64,000 nucleotides of DNA from Secundilactobacillus kimchicus JCM 15530. Its GTDB lineage: Bacteria; Bacillota; Bacilli; Lactobacillales; Lactobacillaceae. Within the stretch, counting starts at the first letter, position 1; every line of letters starts with the position of its first letter. The position numbers were made by a program, and so were the translations under genes. A model generated the notes under the pieces. It was not told the DNA's origin, did not search any database, and saw only the letters and a program-made list of their open reading frames with translations. Where the stretch lies: positions 124,001-188,000 of the forward strand of contig NZ_AZCX01000002.1 of assembly GCF_001433995.1 (NCBI RefSeq), given 5' to 3'. This document shows, piece by piece, positions 39,918-49,241 of the stretch.

Positions 39918-40894
39918 TGTGTACGAGCATTTACCAGGTGGCCTTGGATGGGACTCACATCCTAGGCCGGACAATGGACTGGCATACGTTGGGAGCAGCG
40001 CCCCTGTTTATTCCGCGGCAGTATCGGTGGCACTCTGTTTACGATAACGCGGCCTACACGAACAAGTACGCCATTGTCGGCGGCGGTGGGCCCCATGATG
40101 ATGAAATTGACGTGTCAGATGGGATTAACGAGCACGGCCTGAGTGTTCAGAAATTAACGTTTACGAACGGTTCGGTGTTTGCTCGATATGCCGACGATGA
40201 TAAGATTTCGCTAGCTCCGTTTGAATTTCCCTTATACTTACTGGGCCATTTTAAGTCGATTGCCGAGATTGAAGCTCACATTGCTGAATTTGAAATGATG
40301 GACGGCGAATCAGCTCGGCAGAATTTTGGTCGGCCAGAGTTGCACTTTGTTGCCAGCGATGCCACGGGACGGGTGGTGGCAATTGAGACGTCACATCAGC
40401 CCATGCGCATCGTTGATAACCCGTTGGGAATTCTAACAAACGCCTATAATTTTGAACGTCAGCTGGAACAGTTAAACGATTACGTGACGTTTACGCCCGC
40501 CTTCTTGGCTGGAAAGGTTGCTCCTAATACGCCACGTGTGACGACCGGAAACTTTTCGGGGAAAAAAGTGCCAAGTGGTTCCTACACGCCAAGTGCCCGG
40601 TTTATCCGAGCCGCTTATTATAAGGAAAAGGCGGACCAGCCCAGAGACGAAGCGGACGCCGTTATTAGTGAGTGGCATTTATTGAATAGCGTGACGGTGC
40701 CCAAATTGACTGAGTACCAACGTAACTATTCAATTTACCGAGCCGCCACGGTCACGGAGTCACTCACGTACTATTTTGAACCCTATAACCGACTGGGCTT
40801 GGTTAAATTGCAACTGACTGAAGCGATGCTGACGTGGCAAGAACCCCGGTTTTACGGGGCCTTTGACGAACTGCTAACAAATTCCTTAAACTAG
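39917..40894 (+). CDS. choloylglycine hydrolase family protein (bile salt hydrolase / penicillin V acylase type)
   Basis: The 325-aa Ntn hydrolase has the catalytic Cys2 exposed after Met removal (MCTSIYQVALDG), Arg and Asp in ILGRTMDWH, and the later Asn and Arg region LGILTNAYNFERQLEQL (about residue 175). These are the catalytic residues of bile salt hydrolases and penicillin V acylases. The substrate-side loops do not allow a choice: RTMDWH and the long gap before GGGGP differ from typical intestinal Bsh. It is coupled to the 81-aa gene before it. Confidence 0.88.
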   Translation: MCTSIYQVALDGTHILGRTMDWHTLGAAPLFIPRQYRWHSVYDNAAYTNKYAIVGGGGPHDDEIDVSDGINEHGLSVQKLTFTNGSVFARYADDDKISLAPFEFPLYLLGHFKSIAEIEAHIAEFEMMDGESARQNFGRPELHFVASDATGRVVAIETSHQPMRIVDNPLGILTNAYNFERQLEQLNDYVTFTPAFLAGKVAPNTPRVTTGNFSGKKVPSGSYTPSARFIRAAYYKEKADQPRDEADAVISEWHLLNSVTVPKLTEYQRNYSIYRAATVTESLTYYFEPYNRLGLVKLQLTEAMLTWQEPRFYGAFDELLTNSLN

Positions 40895-40980
40895 CTGCTC
40901 AATGCTTCGCGTCGGTTAACCGAACATGGTAAACTATAAGTAATCTCATAATAAATGTTTGAATTTGGAGGAATGATTAA

Positions 40981-43683
40981 ATGGAAGATGGCCCTAAGCA
41001 GCAGCCACGCACGGATTCGGTTTTTACGATGCCCGAAGAAACGGTTTTACGGACACTCCAAACTGATACGGCGGATGGTTTGTCGCAAGCGGAAGCTGAT
41101 AAGCGACTGGCCGAAAATGGCCCCAACGCCCTTACCGCACACGTGACCCCTAAATGGGTGATTTTTCTGCGCCAGTTTAAGAATGTGATTATTTATATTT
41201 TGTTACTGGCCGCTGTGTTAACGCTAATCATGCGACATTGGTCAGATGCAACCGTTATTTTGTTGGTTGTCATCATTAATGCTTTCATCGGGTACTATCA
41301 AGAGGTGAGCGCCGCCAACGCTCTAGATAAAATCCGAAATCTGTTGAGTAAGGAAGCGACGGTGATTCGGGATGGTAAGCGCCAAGACATCGACGCAGAA
41401 CAGTTGGTGGTCGGCGACATCGTCTATCTTGAAGCGGGCGATAACGTACCTGCAGATCTGCGAATCGTGGACGCCGATAACTTACGAATTCAAGAGTCGA
41501 TGCTCACGGGGGAACCCGATTCTGTCGAAAAGAATTTCGCCCCGCTGGCGGATGCCAAGACACCCCTTGCGGAACGTCAGAATATGGCCTATGCCTCGAC
41601 TGCTGTGACGAACGGATCAGGAACGGCAGTTGTCACTGCTGTGGCCGAAGCAACTGAAATTGGTCAGATTTCAAAGAGTGTCGGTTCAGTTAAGGAAGTC
41701 AAGACGCCGTTAATGCGCGAACTGGATGGTTTAGGAAAATGGATTTCCTACGTCATTGTCGGGATTGCGGTTGCCCTGTTTATTTACGGTTGGATCATTC
41801 ATTTATACGCCTTGCCAACGCTGGCATTGGCTGTTGTGACTATGATTGTTGGGTCGTTACCAGAAGGGTTACCGGCTTCAACGGCGGTCATTTTATCCCT
41901 TGGAGTTGGGAATCTCACGAAGCACCAAGCAATCGTGAAGACGTTGCCTGCGGTTGAAACGCTGGGTGCAGTTGACATTATTGCAACGGACAAGACCGGA
42001 ACGCTAACTAAAAATGAAATGACGGCCCAAGACGTGTACACTAAAACTCACCACTATACAGTGACGGGAACCGGATATGCGCCTGATGGGACCATCTTGT
42101 TAGATGGTCAACCAGCTGATTTGTCGGCGGACCCCGATTTAACGCAATTGTTAATTTCTGGCTTCGAAGCCAATGACACCTTTTTAAACGAAGAAAACGG
42201 TCAGTGGACGATCAACGGGGAACCAACTGATGGGGCGTTTTTGACGCTCTACCGGAAGCAGTTTGATCAAGAGCCCGAAAACGTTGAACTGGATCGCATT
42301 CCGTTTGACTCGGATTATCGCTACATTGCAAAACTGGTCGTGGACAAAACGAGTGGGCAACACGTCATCATGATCAAAGGCTCACCAGATAAGCTCTTCT
42401 CAATGGCAAGTTCTGCCGGTGGATTCGATGCCGCCGAGTGGCAACCAATCATTGATAGCCTGACTCAACAGGGGAAGCGGGTGGTGGCCGTCGGCGTGAA
42501 ACCAGTCAGTGATCAGATTACTGAAGTTGACCATGATGCACTGACTTCAGGCGTGACCATGCTGGGGGTCGTTGGCATTATTGATCCGCCGCGTGAAGAA
42601 GTCATTGACGCGTTGAAGCAAATGCGTCGGGCTGGGGTTAAAGTGAAGATGATTACTGGGGACCATCCAGTGACAGCCACGGCTATTGGTGAAAAGCTCG
42701 GTTTGTCAGATAATATTAAAGCCATCACAGGACCTGAAATCGATGCATTGTCGTTTGACGAGCTCAAAGCCGTTATTACCCGATATGACGTGTTTGCTAG
42801 GGCAACCCCGCAAAACAAGTTAGACATCGTGCGCGCTTACCAAGCGAACGGGTTAGTGACTGCGATGACTGGAGACGGCGTCAATGACGCGCCCGCTTTA
42901 AAACAAGCTGATATTGGTGTGGCGATGGGAATTAAAGGGACCGACGTTGCTAAGGACTCAGCAGACATGGTGCTGGCAGATGATAATTTTAGTACGATGG
43001 ACTTTGCGATTCGGGAAGGTCGGCGGCTTTACGACAACATTAAAAAGTCGATTCTCTTCTTGCTACCAACAAGTTTTGCCGAAGGTTTGATTGTTGCAAT
43101 TTCCATTATGTTCCAACAAGCGTTACCGTTAGTACCAACTCAGTTGTTGTGGATTAACATGGTTTCGGCAATCACGATTCAGTTCGCCTTTATTGCCGAG
43201 CCTGCTGAACCGGGCATTATGGATCGACCGCCACGTCAAACCGGCCGGTCGTTGATGAATAAGCACGACGTCTTCCAGATGACGTATGTCTCCATCATCA
43301 TTGCCGTTATGGGATTAGTGGCTTTTGATGTGCTAACGGGACAAGGCGTCAGCGAAATGGTGGCTAGTACGGTTGCCGTTAACATTATTGTGTTGGGGAA
43401 GGTCTTTTACCTCTTCAACATTCGGACACCCCTGCTGGCCATCTCCAAGACCTTGTTTGAAAACAAACTTGCGTTTATTGTCATTGGCATCTTGATGGTG
43501 CTACAACTCGGCTTGACGTACTTGCCGTTTATGCAGACTATTTTCAAGACAGCCCCAATGACTTGGCAACAATGGGCGATTTCAGCCGCCTGCGGACTTG
43601 TCGTTCTTGTGGTCGCTGAAGTTGATAAAATGATTCGGATCCAACTAAATCGTCGGCGGGGTGGTAAGCCCTTAAACAACTAG
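40981..43683 (+). CDS. cation-transporting P-type ATPase (P2 type, probably calcium)
   Basis: A 900-aa ion pump with N-terminal cation-ATPase domain, ten helices, and clear motifs: actuator LTGEPDSVEKN (TGEP in place of the common TGES), PEGLPAS in helix 4 (about residue 300), phosphorylation site DKTGTLTKNEM (about 339), KGSPDKLF nucleotide site and TGDGVNDAPALKQADIGVAMG. It lacks heavy-metal binding domains. The PEGLP and the layout fit P2A/P2B calcium or related pumps; substrate is inferred. The ATG start follows GGAGG. The GH73 gene follows after 11 bases. Confidence 0.88.
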   Translation: MEDGPKQQPRTDSVFTMPEETVLRTLQTDTADGLSQAEADKRLAENGPNALTAHVTPKWVIFLRQFKNVIIYILLLAAVLTLIMRHWSDATVILLVVIINAFIGYYQEVSAANALDKIRNLLSKEATVIRDGKRQDIDAEQLVVGDIVYLEAGDNVPADLRIVDADNLRIQESMLTGEPDSVEKNFAPLADAKTPLAERQNMAYASTAVTNGSGTAVVTAVAEATEIGQISKSVGSVKEVKTPLMRELDGLGKWISYVIVGIAVALFIYGWIIHLYALPTLALAVVTMIVGSLPEGLPASTAVILSLGVGNLTKHQAIVKTLPAVETLGAVDIIATDKTGTLTKNEMTAQDVYTKTHHYTVTGTGYAPDGTILLDGQPADLSADPDLTQLLISGFEANDTFLNEENGQWTINGEPTDGAFLTLYRKQFDQEPENVELDRIPFDSDYRYIAKLVVDKTSGQHVIMIKGSPDKLFSMASSAGGFDAAEWQPIIDSLTQQGKRVVAVGVKPVSDQITEVDHDALTSGVTMLGVVGIIDPPREEVIDALKQMRRAGVKVKMITGDHPVTATAIGEKLGLSDNIKAITGPEIDALSFDELKAVITRYDVFARATPQNKLDIVRAYQANGLVTAMTGDGVNDAPALKQADIGVAMGIKGTDVAKDSADMVLADDNFSTMDFAIREGRRLYDNIKKSILFLLPTSFAEGLIVAISIMFQQALPLVPTQLLWINMVSAITIQFAFIAEPAEPGIMDRPPRQTGRSLMNKHDVFQMTYVSIIIAVMGLVAFDVLTGQGVSEMVASTVAVNIIVLGKVFYLFNIRTPLLAISKTLFENKLAFIVIGILMVLQLGLTYLPFMQTIFKTAPMTWQQWAISAACGLVVLVVAEVDKMIRIQLNRRRGGKPLNN

Positions 43684-43694
43684 GAGGCAACGGG

Positions 43695-44318
43695 GTGGCT
43701 AACAAGAAACGCCAAATTAAAAAATTCCAACAAAGTGCCGCACCAATTATTTTTGTGATTGCGTTGATCGTGATTGGTGGTGGCTTTTGGGTCCGGGGGT
43801 TACTGGATCACGTCAGTCGGACCGCTGATCAGCCGACGACCCAGTCGTCTCAGCTGTCTGCAACCCAGTTGAAACAACGTCGATTCATTCGGAAGCTAGC
43901 AACACCAGCGGTTCGGGTTTACCATGCGAATCGTCAAGTGCTTCCAAGCATTGTCATTGCGCAGGCAATCATCGAGTCCAGCTGGGGAGATTCGCAACTT
44001 TTCAAGGAAGCAAATAACCCGTTTGGGATGAAGGGGAGTTATAACGGTCAAACTAAGTTGTACCCAACGGCTGAGGTTTATAATGGCAAACGGGTGATGA
44101 TCAATGATTACTTCCGGGTTTATCCCAACCTTCAGGCGGCGATTGTGGATCATGACACGGTGGTGGCAGACAAATTCGTGCCAGCGGGAACGACCGATTA
44201 TGCCGTGGCGGCTCGAGCGCTTCAAAATAACGGTTATGCCACTGATCCCAACTACGCGGCTAAGGTCATTCACGTTATTGATGCGTACCGGTTAACCCGG
44301 TTTGATACGACGCAATAA
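43695..44318 (+). CDS. membrane-anchored GH73 N-acetylglucosaminidase
   Basis: The 207-aa protein has a basic N-terminus, one transmembrane anchor (about residues 17-38), a short Ser/Thr/Gln linker and a glucosaminidase (FlgJ-like) domain. The catalytic Glu is in IVIAQAIIESSWGDSQL (about residue 95), followed by NNPFGMKGSYNG and the Tyr-rich FRVYPNLQAAI segment. It hydrolyses peptidoglycan glycan strands. The GTG start has GGAGG 7 bases upstream. It is probably co-transcribed with the P-type ATPase. Confidence 0.92.
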   Translation: MANKKRQIKKFQQSAAPIIFVIALIVIGGGFWVRGLLDHVSRTADQPTTQSSQLSATQLKQRRFIRKLATPAVRVYHANRQVLPSIVIAQAIIESSWGDSQLFKEANNPFGMKGSYNGQTKLYPTAEVYNGKRVMINDYFRVYPNLQAAIVDHDTVVADKFVPAGTTDYAVAARALQNNGYATDPNYAAKVIHVIDAYRLTRFDTTQ

Positions 44319-44357
44319 GCGACTGACTACACTCAAAATTTAGATGGACGACTATCG

Positions 44358-44402
44358 GATGCGGTAGGCTTGATGACGTTCAGGCTTACCGTATCTTTTT
44401 GT
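44358..44402 (+). terminator. terminator after the GH73 gene
   Basis: GATGCGGTAGGCTT and AGGCTTACCGTATC form an imperfect stem followed by TTTTT. Confidence 0.6.
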
Positions 44403-44533
44403 GCTGTTGATGGTTAACAACTTTGTATCGTTTTTGTAAACATTACATCATTTTAATCACAAGCCAGGTAAATTGGTTGTTCATTCAAACGATAACTTGT
44501 ATGATATGGCTAGGCAAATAAAAGGAGAGATTC

Positions 44534-45313
44534 ATGCAATTGTTCGATTTAATTGGCAAACTTTATGGGCCGTTTTTCGATCTTCATAACTGGGAAACGG
44601 TTATTTCATCAGGTAGTGACTGGCTTATCATTTTTTCATTAGTTTTGATTGAATGTTTGTTGTCGGTGGATAACGCGGTTGTGCTAGCAGCTCAGACGCA
44701 AGCATTGCCCACGAAGGAACAACGAGAAAAGTCTCTGTTCTATGGGATTTGGGGCGCTTATATTTTCCGGTTTATCGTTATCGGGATTGGCGTTTACCTG
44801 ATTCATTTCTGGGAAATAAAAGTGATTGGCGCCGGCTACTTAATCTGGCTGGTCTTCCAGTACTTTTCAAAGTCGCGCGTTAAGCATACCCGTAAGCTCG
44901 TGAACGAGAAAAAGCGCCGAATTCCACTTTTCTGGTCGGTTGTGATCCAAATTGAAATGATGGATATCATTTTTTCAATTGATTCGGTTTTGGCATCCTT
45001 GGCTGTTTCACCGAACCCAGTAATTGTGCTGATTGGTGGAATGATTGGGATTTTGGCCATGCGTGGAATCGCAGAGTTTATCATGCGGCTGATGCGGAAA
45101 ATCCCCGAATTGGAGCCCATGGCCTACGTGTTGATTGGTTTGATTGCGATTAAGTTGTTTATCAGTATCCCAGCAATTGACATTGAATTTCCAGCCGCGT
45201 TGTTTGGTCTTATCGTGTTGGCCGCGGTGGTCATTACGTTGATCATTCATGCGGTTAACAAACGTCAAAAAGGAGGCAATCAGGCGAATGGCAACGACAC
45301 TCACGAAGGATAA
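44534..45313 (+). CDS. TerC-family integral membrane protein (probable Mn2+ exporter)
   Basis: The 259-aa protein has about seven helices and the two acid-rich TerC motifs IECLLSVDNAVVLA (about residue 36) and IEMMDIIFSIDSVLAS (about residue 142). Members export manganese and support metalation of exoenzymes in bacilli. The end of the gene overlaps the thioredoxin start by 26 bases. No yybP-ykoY manganese riboswitch is apparent upstream. Confidence 0.88.
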   Translation: MQLFDLIGKLYGPFFDLHNWETVISSGSDWLIIFSLVLIECLLSVDNAVVLAAQTQALPTKEQREKSLFYGIWGAYIFRFIVIGIGVYLIHFWEIKVIGAGYLIWLVFQYFSKSRVKHTRKLVNEKKRRIPLFWSVVIQIEMMDIIFSIDSVLASLAVSPNPVIVLIGGMIGILAMRGIAEFIMRLMRKIPELEPMAYVLIGLIAIKLFISIPAIDIEFPAALFGLIVLAAVVITLIIHAVNKRQKGGNQANGNDTHEG

Positions 45314-45608
45314 CCTCGCAGATGAAACGGCTGATGGGTTGGTATGGGTCGACTTTTGGGCGCCGTGGTGCGGCCCTTGTAAGATGATGGATCCCGTCTT
45401 GGCTCAGTTGGAGGAAACCTATGGGAGCCAAATTAAGTTTGCTAAGCTAAACGTCGACAATAACCAGGAATTAGCCATGACCTATAAGGTGATGAGTATT
45501 CCGAGCTTAGTGCTTTTTAAGGATGGCAAAGCGATCGAAAAAGTGACTGGATTATACCCGAAAGATAAATTAGCGACTTATTTAGATAAGAAGTTGGCGT
45601 CACAGTAG
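45288..45608 (+). CDS. trxA: thioredoxin
   Basis: A 106-aa thioredoxin with the active site FWAPWCGPCKMM (Cys about 31 and 34), the buried Asp region, cis-Pro in VMSIPSLVLFK (about residue 74) and the Gly-containing C-terminal strand. ATG 45288 is chosen because AAAGGAGG precedes it; this puts the start inside the last codons of terC. Genomes of this family usually carry several thioredoxins, so the symbol denotes type and not uniqueness. Confidence 0.93.
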   Translation: MATTLTKDNLADETADGLVWVDFWAPWCGPCKMMDPVLAQLEETYGSQIKFAKLNVDNNQELAMTYKVMSIPSLVLFKDGKAIEKVTGLYPKDKLATYLDKKLASQ

Positions 45609-45626
45609 CGGAAAGAAGGGCCTTTC

Positions 45627-46496
45627 ATGAAGTTGGGATTTATTGGAACCGGCGTTATGGGTGCTGCAATGGCCAGTCATCTATTGGCTGCCGGTCACGA
45701 GGTCGTCGTCTATAACCGGACAAAACAACGGGCGACGGGGTTAATCGAGCAGGGTGCCAAATGGCGAGAGACGCCCGCGGCAGTTGCTGCTGATAGTGAC
45801 GTGGTCTTTTCAATTGTGGGCTACCCCAAAGACGTACGTGAAGTGTACTTTGGGACCGCCGGAATTTTTGCTGGGATTCATGAAGGGGCCGTCGTTGTAG
45901 ACATGACGACGAGCTCGCCTGCTTTGGCTCAAGAAATTGCGACTCAAGCAACAGCGCAAAAGGTGGCAGCGTTAGATGCTCCCGTCTCCGGTGGCGACGT
46001 TGGGGCCAAAAATGCCACGCTGACCATCATGGTTGGCGGTGACGACGCAGCCTACCAGCGGGTTTTGCCGCTGTTTGAATTAATGGGAACGCACGTTAAC
46101 CGTTTTGGCACAGCCGGAATGGGCCAACACACCAAAATGGCGAATCAAATCATGATTGCGGGCACCATGACCGGGATGGTTGAGATGATGGTCTATGCTA
46201 AAAGTGCTGGACTACCAGTTGACCAGGTATTGACCACGCTTAATGGCGGTGGTGCCGCTAACTGGAGTATGGCAAATTACGCCCCGCGCATTATGGCCGG
46301 TGACTATAATCCGGGGTTTTATGCGAAGCATTTCTTAAAAGATCTCCGGATTGCGTTAGAAGAAGCTGACAAGATGCAAATTGAGCTTCCAGCAACGCAG
46401 TTGGCGCACGATCTTTATGCTAAAATGGTCGATGAAAAACAGTTAGGAAATTTGGGCACCCAGGCGCTTATTAAGCTCTACGCCGGGTGGGTGTAG
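45627..46496 (+). CDS. beta-hydroxyacid dehydrogenase (3-hydroxyisobutyrate/tartronate-semialdehyde reductase type)
   Basis: The 289-aa NAD(P)-dependent enzyme has the Rossmann start LGFIGTGVMGAAMASHL, the substrate-binding motif DAPVSGGDVGAKNATL (about residue 117), and the catalytic Lys in GMGQHTKMANQIM (about residue 171). Arg in VYNRTKQR after strand 2 suggests NADP preference. It follows thioredoxin by 18 bases and ends at a terminator, so terC-trx-this gene form one unit. Substrate undefined. Confidence 0.9.
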   Translation: MKLGFIGTGVMGAAMASHLLAAGHEVVVYNRTKQRATGLIEQGAKWRETPAAVAADSDVVFSIVGYPKDVREVYFGTAGIFAGIHEGAVVVDMTTSSPALAQEIATQATAQKVAALDAPVSGGDVGAKNATLTIMVGGDDAAYQRVLPLFELMGTHVNRFGTAGMGQHTKMANQIMIAGTMTGMVEMMVYAKSAGLPVDQVLTTLNGGGAANWSMANYAPRIMAGDYNPGFYAKHFLKDLRIALEEADKMQIELPATQLAHDLYAKMVDEKQLGNLGTQALIKLYAGWV

Positions 46497-46503
46497 CAGC
46501 GTT

Positions 46504-46546
46504 AAAAAAAGCCACCGTACTTTTTAAAAGGACGGTGGCTTTTTGG
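46504..46546 (+). terminator. bidirectional terminator
   Basis: AAAAAGCCACCGT and ACGGTGGCTTTTT form a perfect stem between the convergent dehydrogenase and ABC ATPase genes. Confidence 0.92.
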
Positions 46547-46548
46547 TG

Positions 46549-47322
46549 CTAGCCTTCGAAATCGTTAAAGAATTCGAGTAACTTATCTTGCGTCAGCGCT
46601 TTTTTAGCATCGCCTGAAACGTCAAAGGTAATCTGACCATCGTTGACAACAATCAGTCGGTTACCATACGTCAAGGCATCGTCCAAGTGATGTGTGATCA
46701 TCAAACAAGTCAGATGTTGGTCAGTGATGCGCTCATTGGTCGTTCGCATTAATTGTTGCGAGGTTTTGGGATCTAAGGCGGCTGTGTGTTCATCCAATAA
46801 TAAGATGTCTGGCCGTTTTAACGTTGCCATCAAGAAACTCAGCGCTTGTCGTTGACCACCGGATAAGTTGCCAGTGGGGGTGTTTAACCGCTGCTCCAAG
46901 CCGTTGTTCATGGTTGAAGTGATTTCTTTAAAATGTGGCATCGCCTGCTTTAAATGCCGAGGCACCAGCCCACGACGCTGGCCACGCTTTTCAGCCAAAA
47001 GGAGGTTTTCAGCGACAGTCATTCGTGGTGCCGTTCCGAGCTTAGGGTCTTGGAAAACCCGACTCAAGAAGCGTGTCCGCTGTTCCTCAGATTCGTGGCC
47101 GACCGGTTTACCGTGGAGTAAAATATCTCCGGAATCAATGGGGAGGTTTCCGCCAATTGCATTAAATAAGGTTGACTTTCCGGCGCCGTTTGACCCGAGA
47201 ACGGTAATAAAGTCGCCATCGTTAATTGTTAGGTTCAGGTGTTTTAAAATCATAATTTGCTCGGCCGTGTTCTGGTTTACGTTGACCACAACATCGCGCA
47301 ATTCAAGAATCGGGTTACTCAT
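46549..47322 (-). CDS. ABC transporter ATP-binding protein (TrpZ-like)
   Basis: A 257-aa ATPase with Walker A GSNGAGKST, Q-loop RVFQDPKLGTAP, signature LSGGQRQALSFLMA, Walker B LLLDEHTAALDP (His in place of the usual Pro in DEP) and switch His in MITHHLDDAL. The DEH variant is typical of the TrpXYZ/YcjV-like group of importers. It overlaps the permease gene by 8 bp and is the last gene of the operon. Confidence 0.85.
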   Translation of the reverse strand: MSNPILELRDVVVNVNQNTAEQIMILKHLNLTINDGDFITVLGSNGAGKSTLFNAIGGNLPIDSGDILLHGKPVGHESEEQRTRFLSRVFQDPKLGTAPRMTVAENLLLAEKRGQRRGLVPRHLKQAMPHFKEITSTMNNGLEQRLNTPTGNLSGGQRQALSFLMATLKRPDILLLDEHTAALDPKTSQQLMRTTNERITDQHLTCLMITHHLDDALTYGNRLIVVNDGQITFDVSGDAKKALTQDKLLEFFNDFEG

Positions 47323-48217
47323 GAGCAGTCACCCCCCGTTTGATCACTTTTTTAATGTTAAATAACCGTTGAAAGACCGGTAGCATCATGCATAAGGCCA
47401 AGACGACTGAGGAGAGTAGCTTTAAGTCGTTGGTTGAAAAACCGAGTTTCAACACAAGAAGTAAAACGAAACGGTATAGAATTGATCCAAGGGTCACGGC
47501 GATGAGTCGCTGATTCAAAGTCAACTCGCCAAAAACCACTTCACCGATGATGATGGACGCTAGTGCAATGACGATGACGCCGATTCCCATGCTGACATCT
47601 GCGTAACCGTCGTTTTGGGCGACCAACGCACCACCTAAGCCGATGATGCCGTTGGAGACCATCAGGCCCATGATTTTCATGTTATCGGTACGGATACCCA
47701 GCGAGCGAGCCATTTTTTCGTTATCACCGGTTGCGATGAAGGCCTGTCCTAAATCGGTCTGTAAAAAGTAGACCAAAAGAAGGGTCAAGACGACAATAAT
47801 GATCATTCCAAGGGTCACACTGTCAAAGTACATTGGCATGCTTTTTAAGAAAGGCAGCTTCAACAGAGTCGGTTTGTTAAGGAGGGTCAAGTTCGCCCGG
47901 CCCATAATTCGAAGGTTGATCGAGTAAGCAGCGGTCATGACCAAAATCCCAGCTAAGAGAATGGGAATCTTGCCTTTGGTATAAAGTAAACCGGTGGCGA
48001 GGCCGCAAAGCATTCCGACACCAAAGGCCAAAAGAGAGGCCAAAAGTGGGTCAACGCCCTGATTAATCGCCGCAACACAGGCGGCTGCCCCCATTGGAAA
48101 GGTCCCTTCAACGGTCATATCAGGAAAATCAAGAATTCGAAATGTTAAAAATAAACCGAGGCCAAGCGTGGCCCAGAGCAGTCCTTGGCCGACTGCGGAT
48201 ACGCCTAATCCAATCAT
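47315..48217 (-). CDS. ABC transporter permease (TrpY-like, BPD_transp_2 type)
   Basis: A 300-aa permease with about eight or nine transmembrane segments, related to the branched-chain amino acid/ribose permease group. Features: LGLGLFLTFRILDFPDMTVEG at the N-terminus, TGDNEKMARSLGIRTDNMKI, which is the ATPase-coupling loop, and GLGGALVAQNDGYADVSMG. It overlaps the binding-protein gene by 4 bp and the ATPase gene by 8 bp. Tryptophan as substrate is inferred from the family. Confidence 0.85.
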   Translation of the reverse strand: MIGLGVSAVGQGLLWATLGLGLFLTFRILDFPDMTVEGTFPMGAAACVAAINQGVDPLLASLLAFGVGMLCGLATGLLYTKGKIPILLAGILVMTAAYSINLRIMGRANLTLLNKPTLLKLPFLKSMPMYFDSVTLGMIIIVVLTLLLVYFLQTDLGQAFIATGDNEKMARSLGIRTDNMKIMGLMVSNGIIGLGGALVAQNDGYADVSMGIGVIVIALASIIIGEVVFGELTLNQRLIAVTLGSILYRFVLLLVLKLGFSTNDLKLLSSVVLALCMMLPVFQRLFNIKKVIKRGVTAHE

Positions 48218-49212
48218 TTAAAGATCTCTCCTTTCGCTTGTGCTTCTTTAATGAGGGCTGCTGGGAATGTAATACCCAATTTTTTGGCTGCCGTCATGTT
48301 GAGAGTCAGATCGCCGTGCTTGAAGTAGTTGATTGGCATATCGCCAGGCTTTTCACCCTTCAAGATGCGGGCGACCATTTTTCCCGTTTCGATCCCGAGT
48401 TTGTATTGGTTAATACTGTATGTTGCAAGGCCACCGTCTTTAACCATAGTATCAACGGCTGGGAAGACTGGTACTTTAGCGGCCGTGGCATTATTGGCCA
48501 GCGTCTGCATCGCACTGGCCACTGTGTTGTCGGTTGGGACATAAACGGCGTCCACGTTTTGAACCATTTGTTGAGAGACTTGTTGGACGTCATTAGTGTT
48601 TGAGATTGAGTAGGCTTTCAAAGCCACGTGTTCCCGATCGCACAGGGCTTTAAATTCCTTGTACTGGGTCACAGCAGAATCGTCACTTGACGTGTACATG
48701 ATGCCGAGCGTCTTCATATGTGGCATCAAGCGTTTGATTAAGCCTAGTTGTTGGGCGAGGGGGGCTTGGTCCGACACCCCAGTAATATTAGCGCCGGGAT
48801 GTTGGTTATTTTTGACCAAGCCAGCCCCCTTGGGATCCGTTACCGCGCCCAACACGATTGGCATCTTGGAAGAGGCGTTAGCTAGTGCCTGAGCCGACGG
48901 TGTCGCAATACCGACAGCCACGTTGGCCCCCTCCGTCACGAACCGGTTACTCATGGTCTGAAGGTTACTCTGATCATTTTGAGCGTTTTGAAAGTCAATT
49001 TTGACATCTCGATCGGCTTTAAAACCATCGTCAGCCAATCCCTTGATGATTCCGTGGTGAATGGCATCCAAAGCGGGATGTGACATGAGTTGAAGAATGC
49101 CGACCGTGGGTTTTCCGGCACTGGGTCGCCCGGTTGAGGAAGTTTGTTCCTGAACGAAAGCAAACCCTAGAAAGACGAGAATAATAGCAATTAATCCGTA
49201 CAGTCGTTTCAT
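48214..49212 (-). CDS. ABC transporter substrate-binding protein (TrpX-like)
   Basis: A 332-aa binding protein of the ABC_sub_bind type: VGILQLMSHPALDAIHHGI, VAVGIATPSAQALAN, LGAVTDPKGAGLV and NITGVSDQAPLAQQL are typical. The N-terminus has a signal-like hydrophobic stretch (residues 5-20) but no lipobox Cys, so the protein is probably held by an uncleaved anchor or secreted. It is the first gene of the operon, preceded by a long structured leader. In lactic acid bacteria this family is annotated as tryptophan importer; the Trp codon in the leader peptide fits this. Confidence 0.82.
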   Translation of the reverse strand: MKRLYGLIAIILVFLGFAFVQEQTSSTGRPSAGKPTVGILQLMSHPALDAIHHGIIKGLADDGFKADRDVKIDFQNAQNDQSNLQTMSNRFVTEGANVAVGIATPSAQALANASSKMPIVLGAVTDPKGAGLVKNNQHPGANITGVSDQAPLAQQLGLIKRLMPHMKTLGIMYTSSDDSAVTQYKEFKALCDREHVALKAYSISNTNDVQQVSQQMVQNVDAVYVPTDNTVASAMQTLANNATAAKVPVFPAVDTMVKDGGLATYSINQYKLGIETGKMVARILKGEKPGDMPINYFKHGDLTLNMTAAKKLGITFPAALIKEAQAKGEIFK

Positions 49213-49241
49213 AGTTAACCACCTAACATAGTATTTTTTAA

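Noticed and set aside
40915-40930. CGGTTAACCG palindrome upstream of the P-type ATPase
   Set aside because: Short, very common type of palindrome and poorly placed with respect to the promoter; no regulator suggested.
43896-44273. 125-codon ORF antisense to the GH73 gene
   Set aside because: Shadow frame of a well-supported catalytic domain; no expression signals.
44446-44460. TTGTAAACATTACA near the terC promoter, cre-like
   Set aside because: The central CG of the cre core is missing, so a CcpA site is unlikely.
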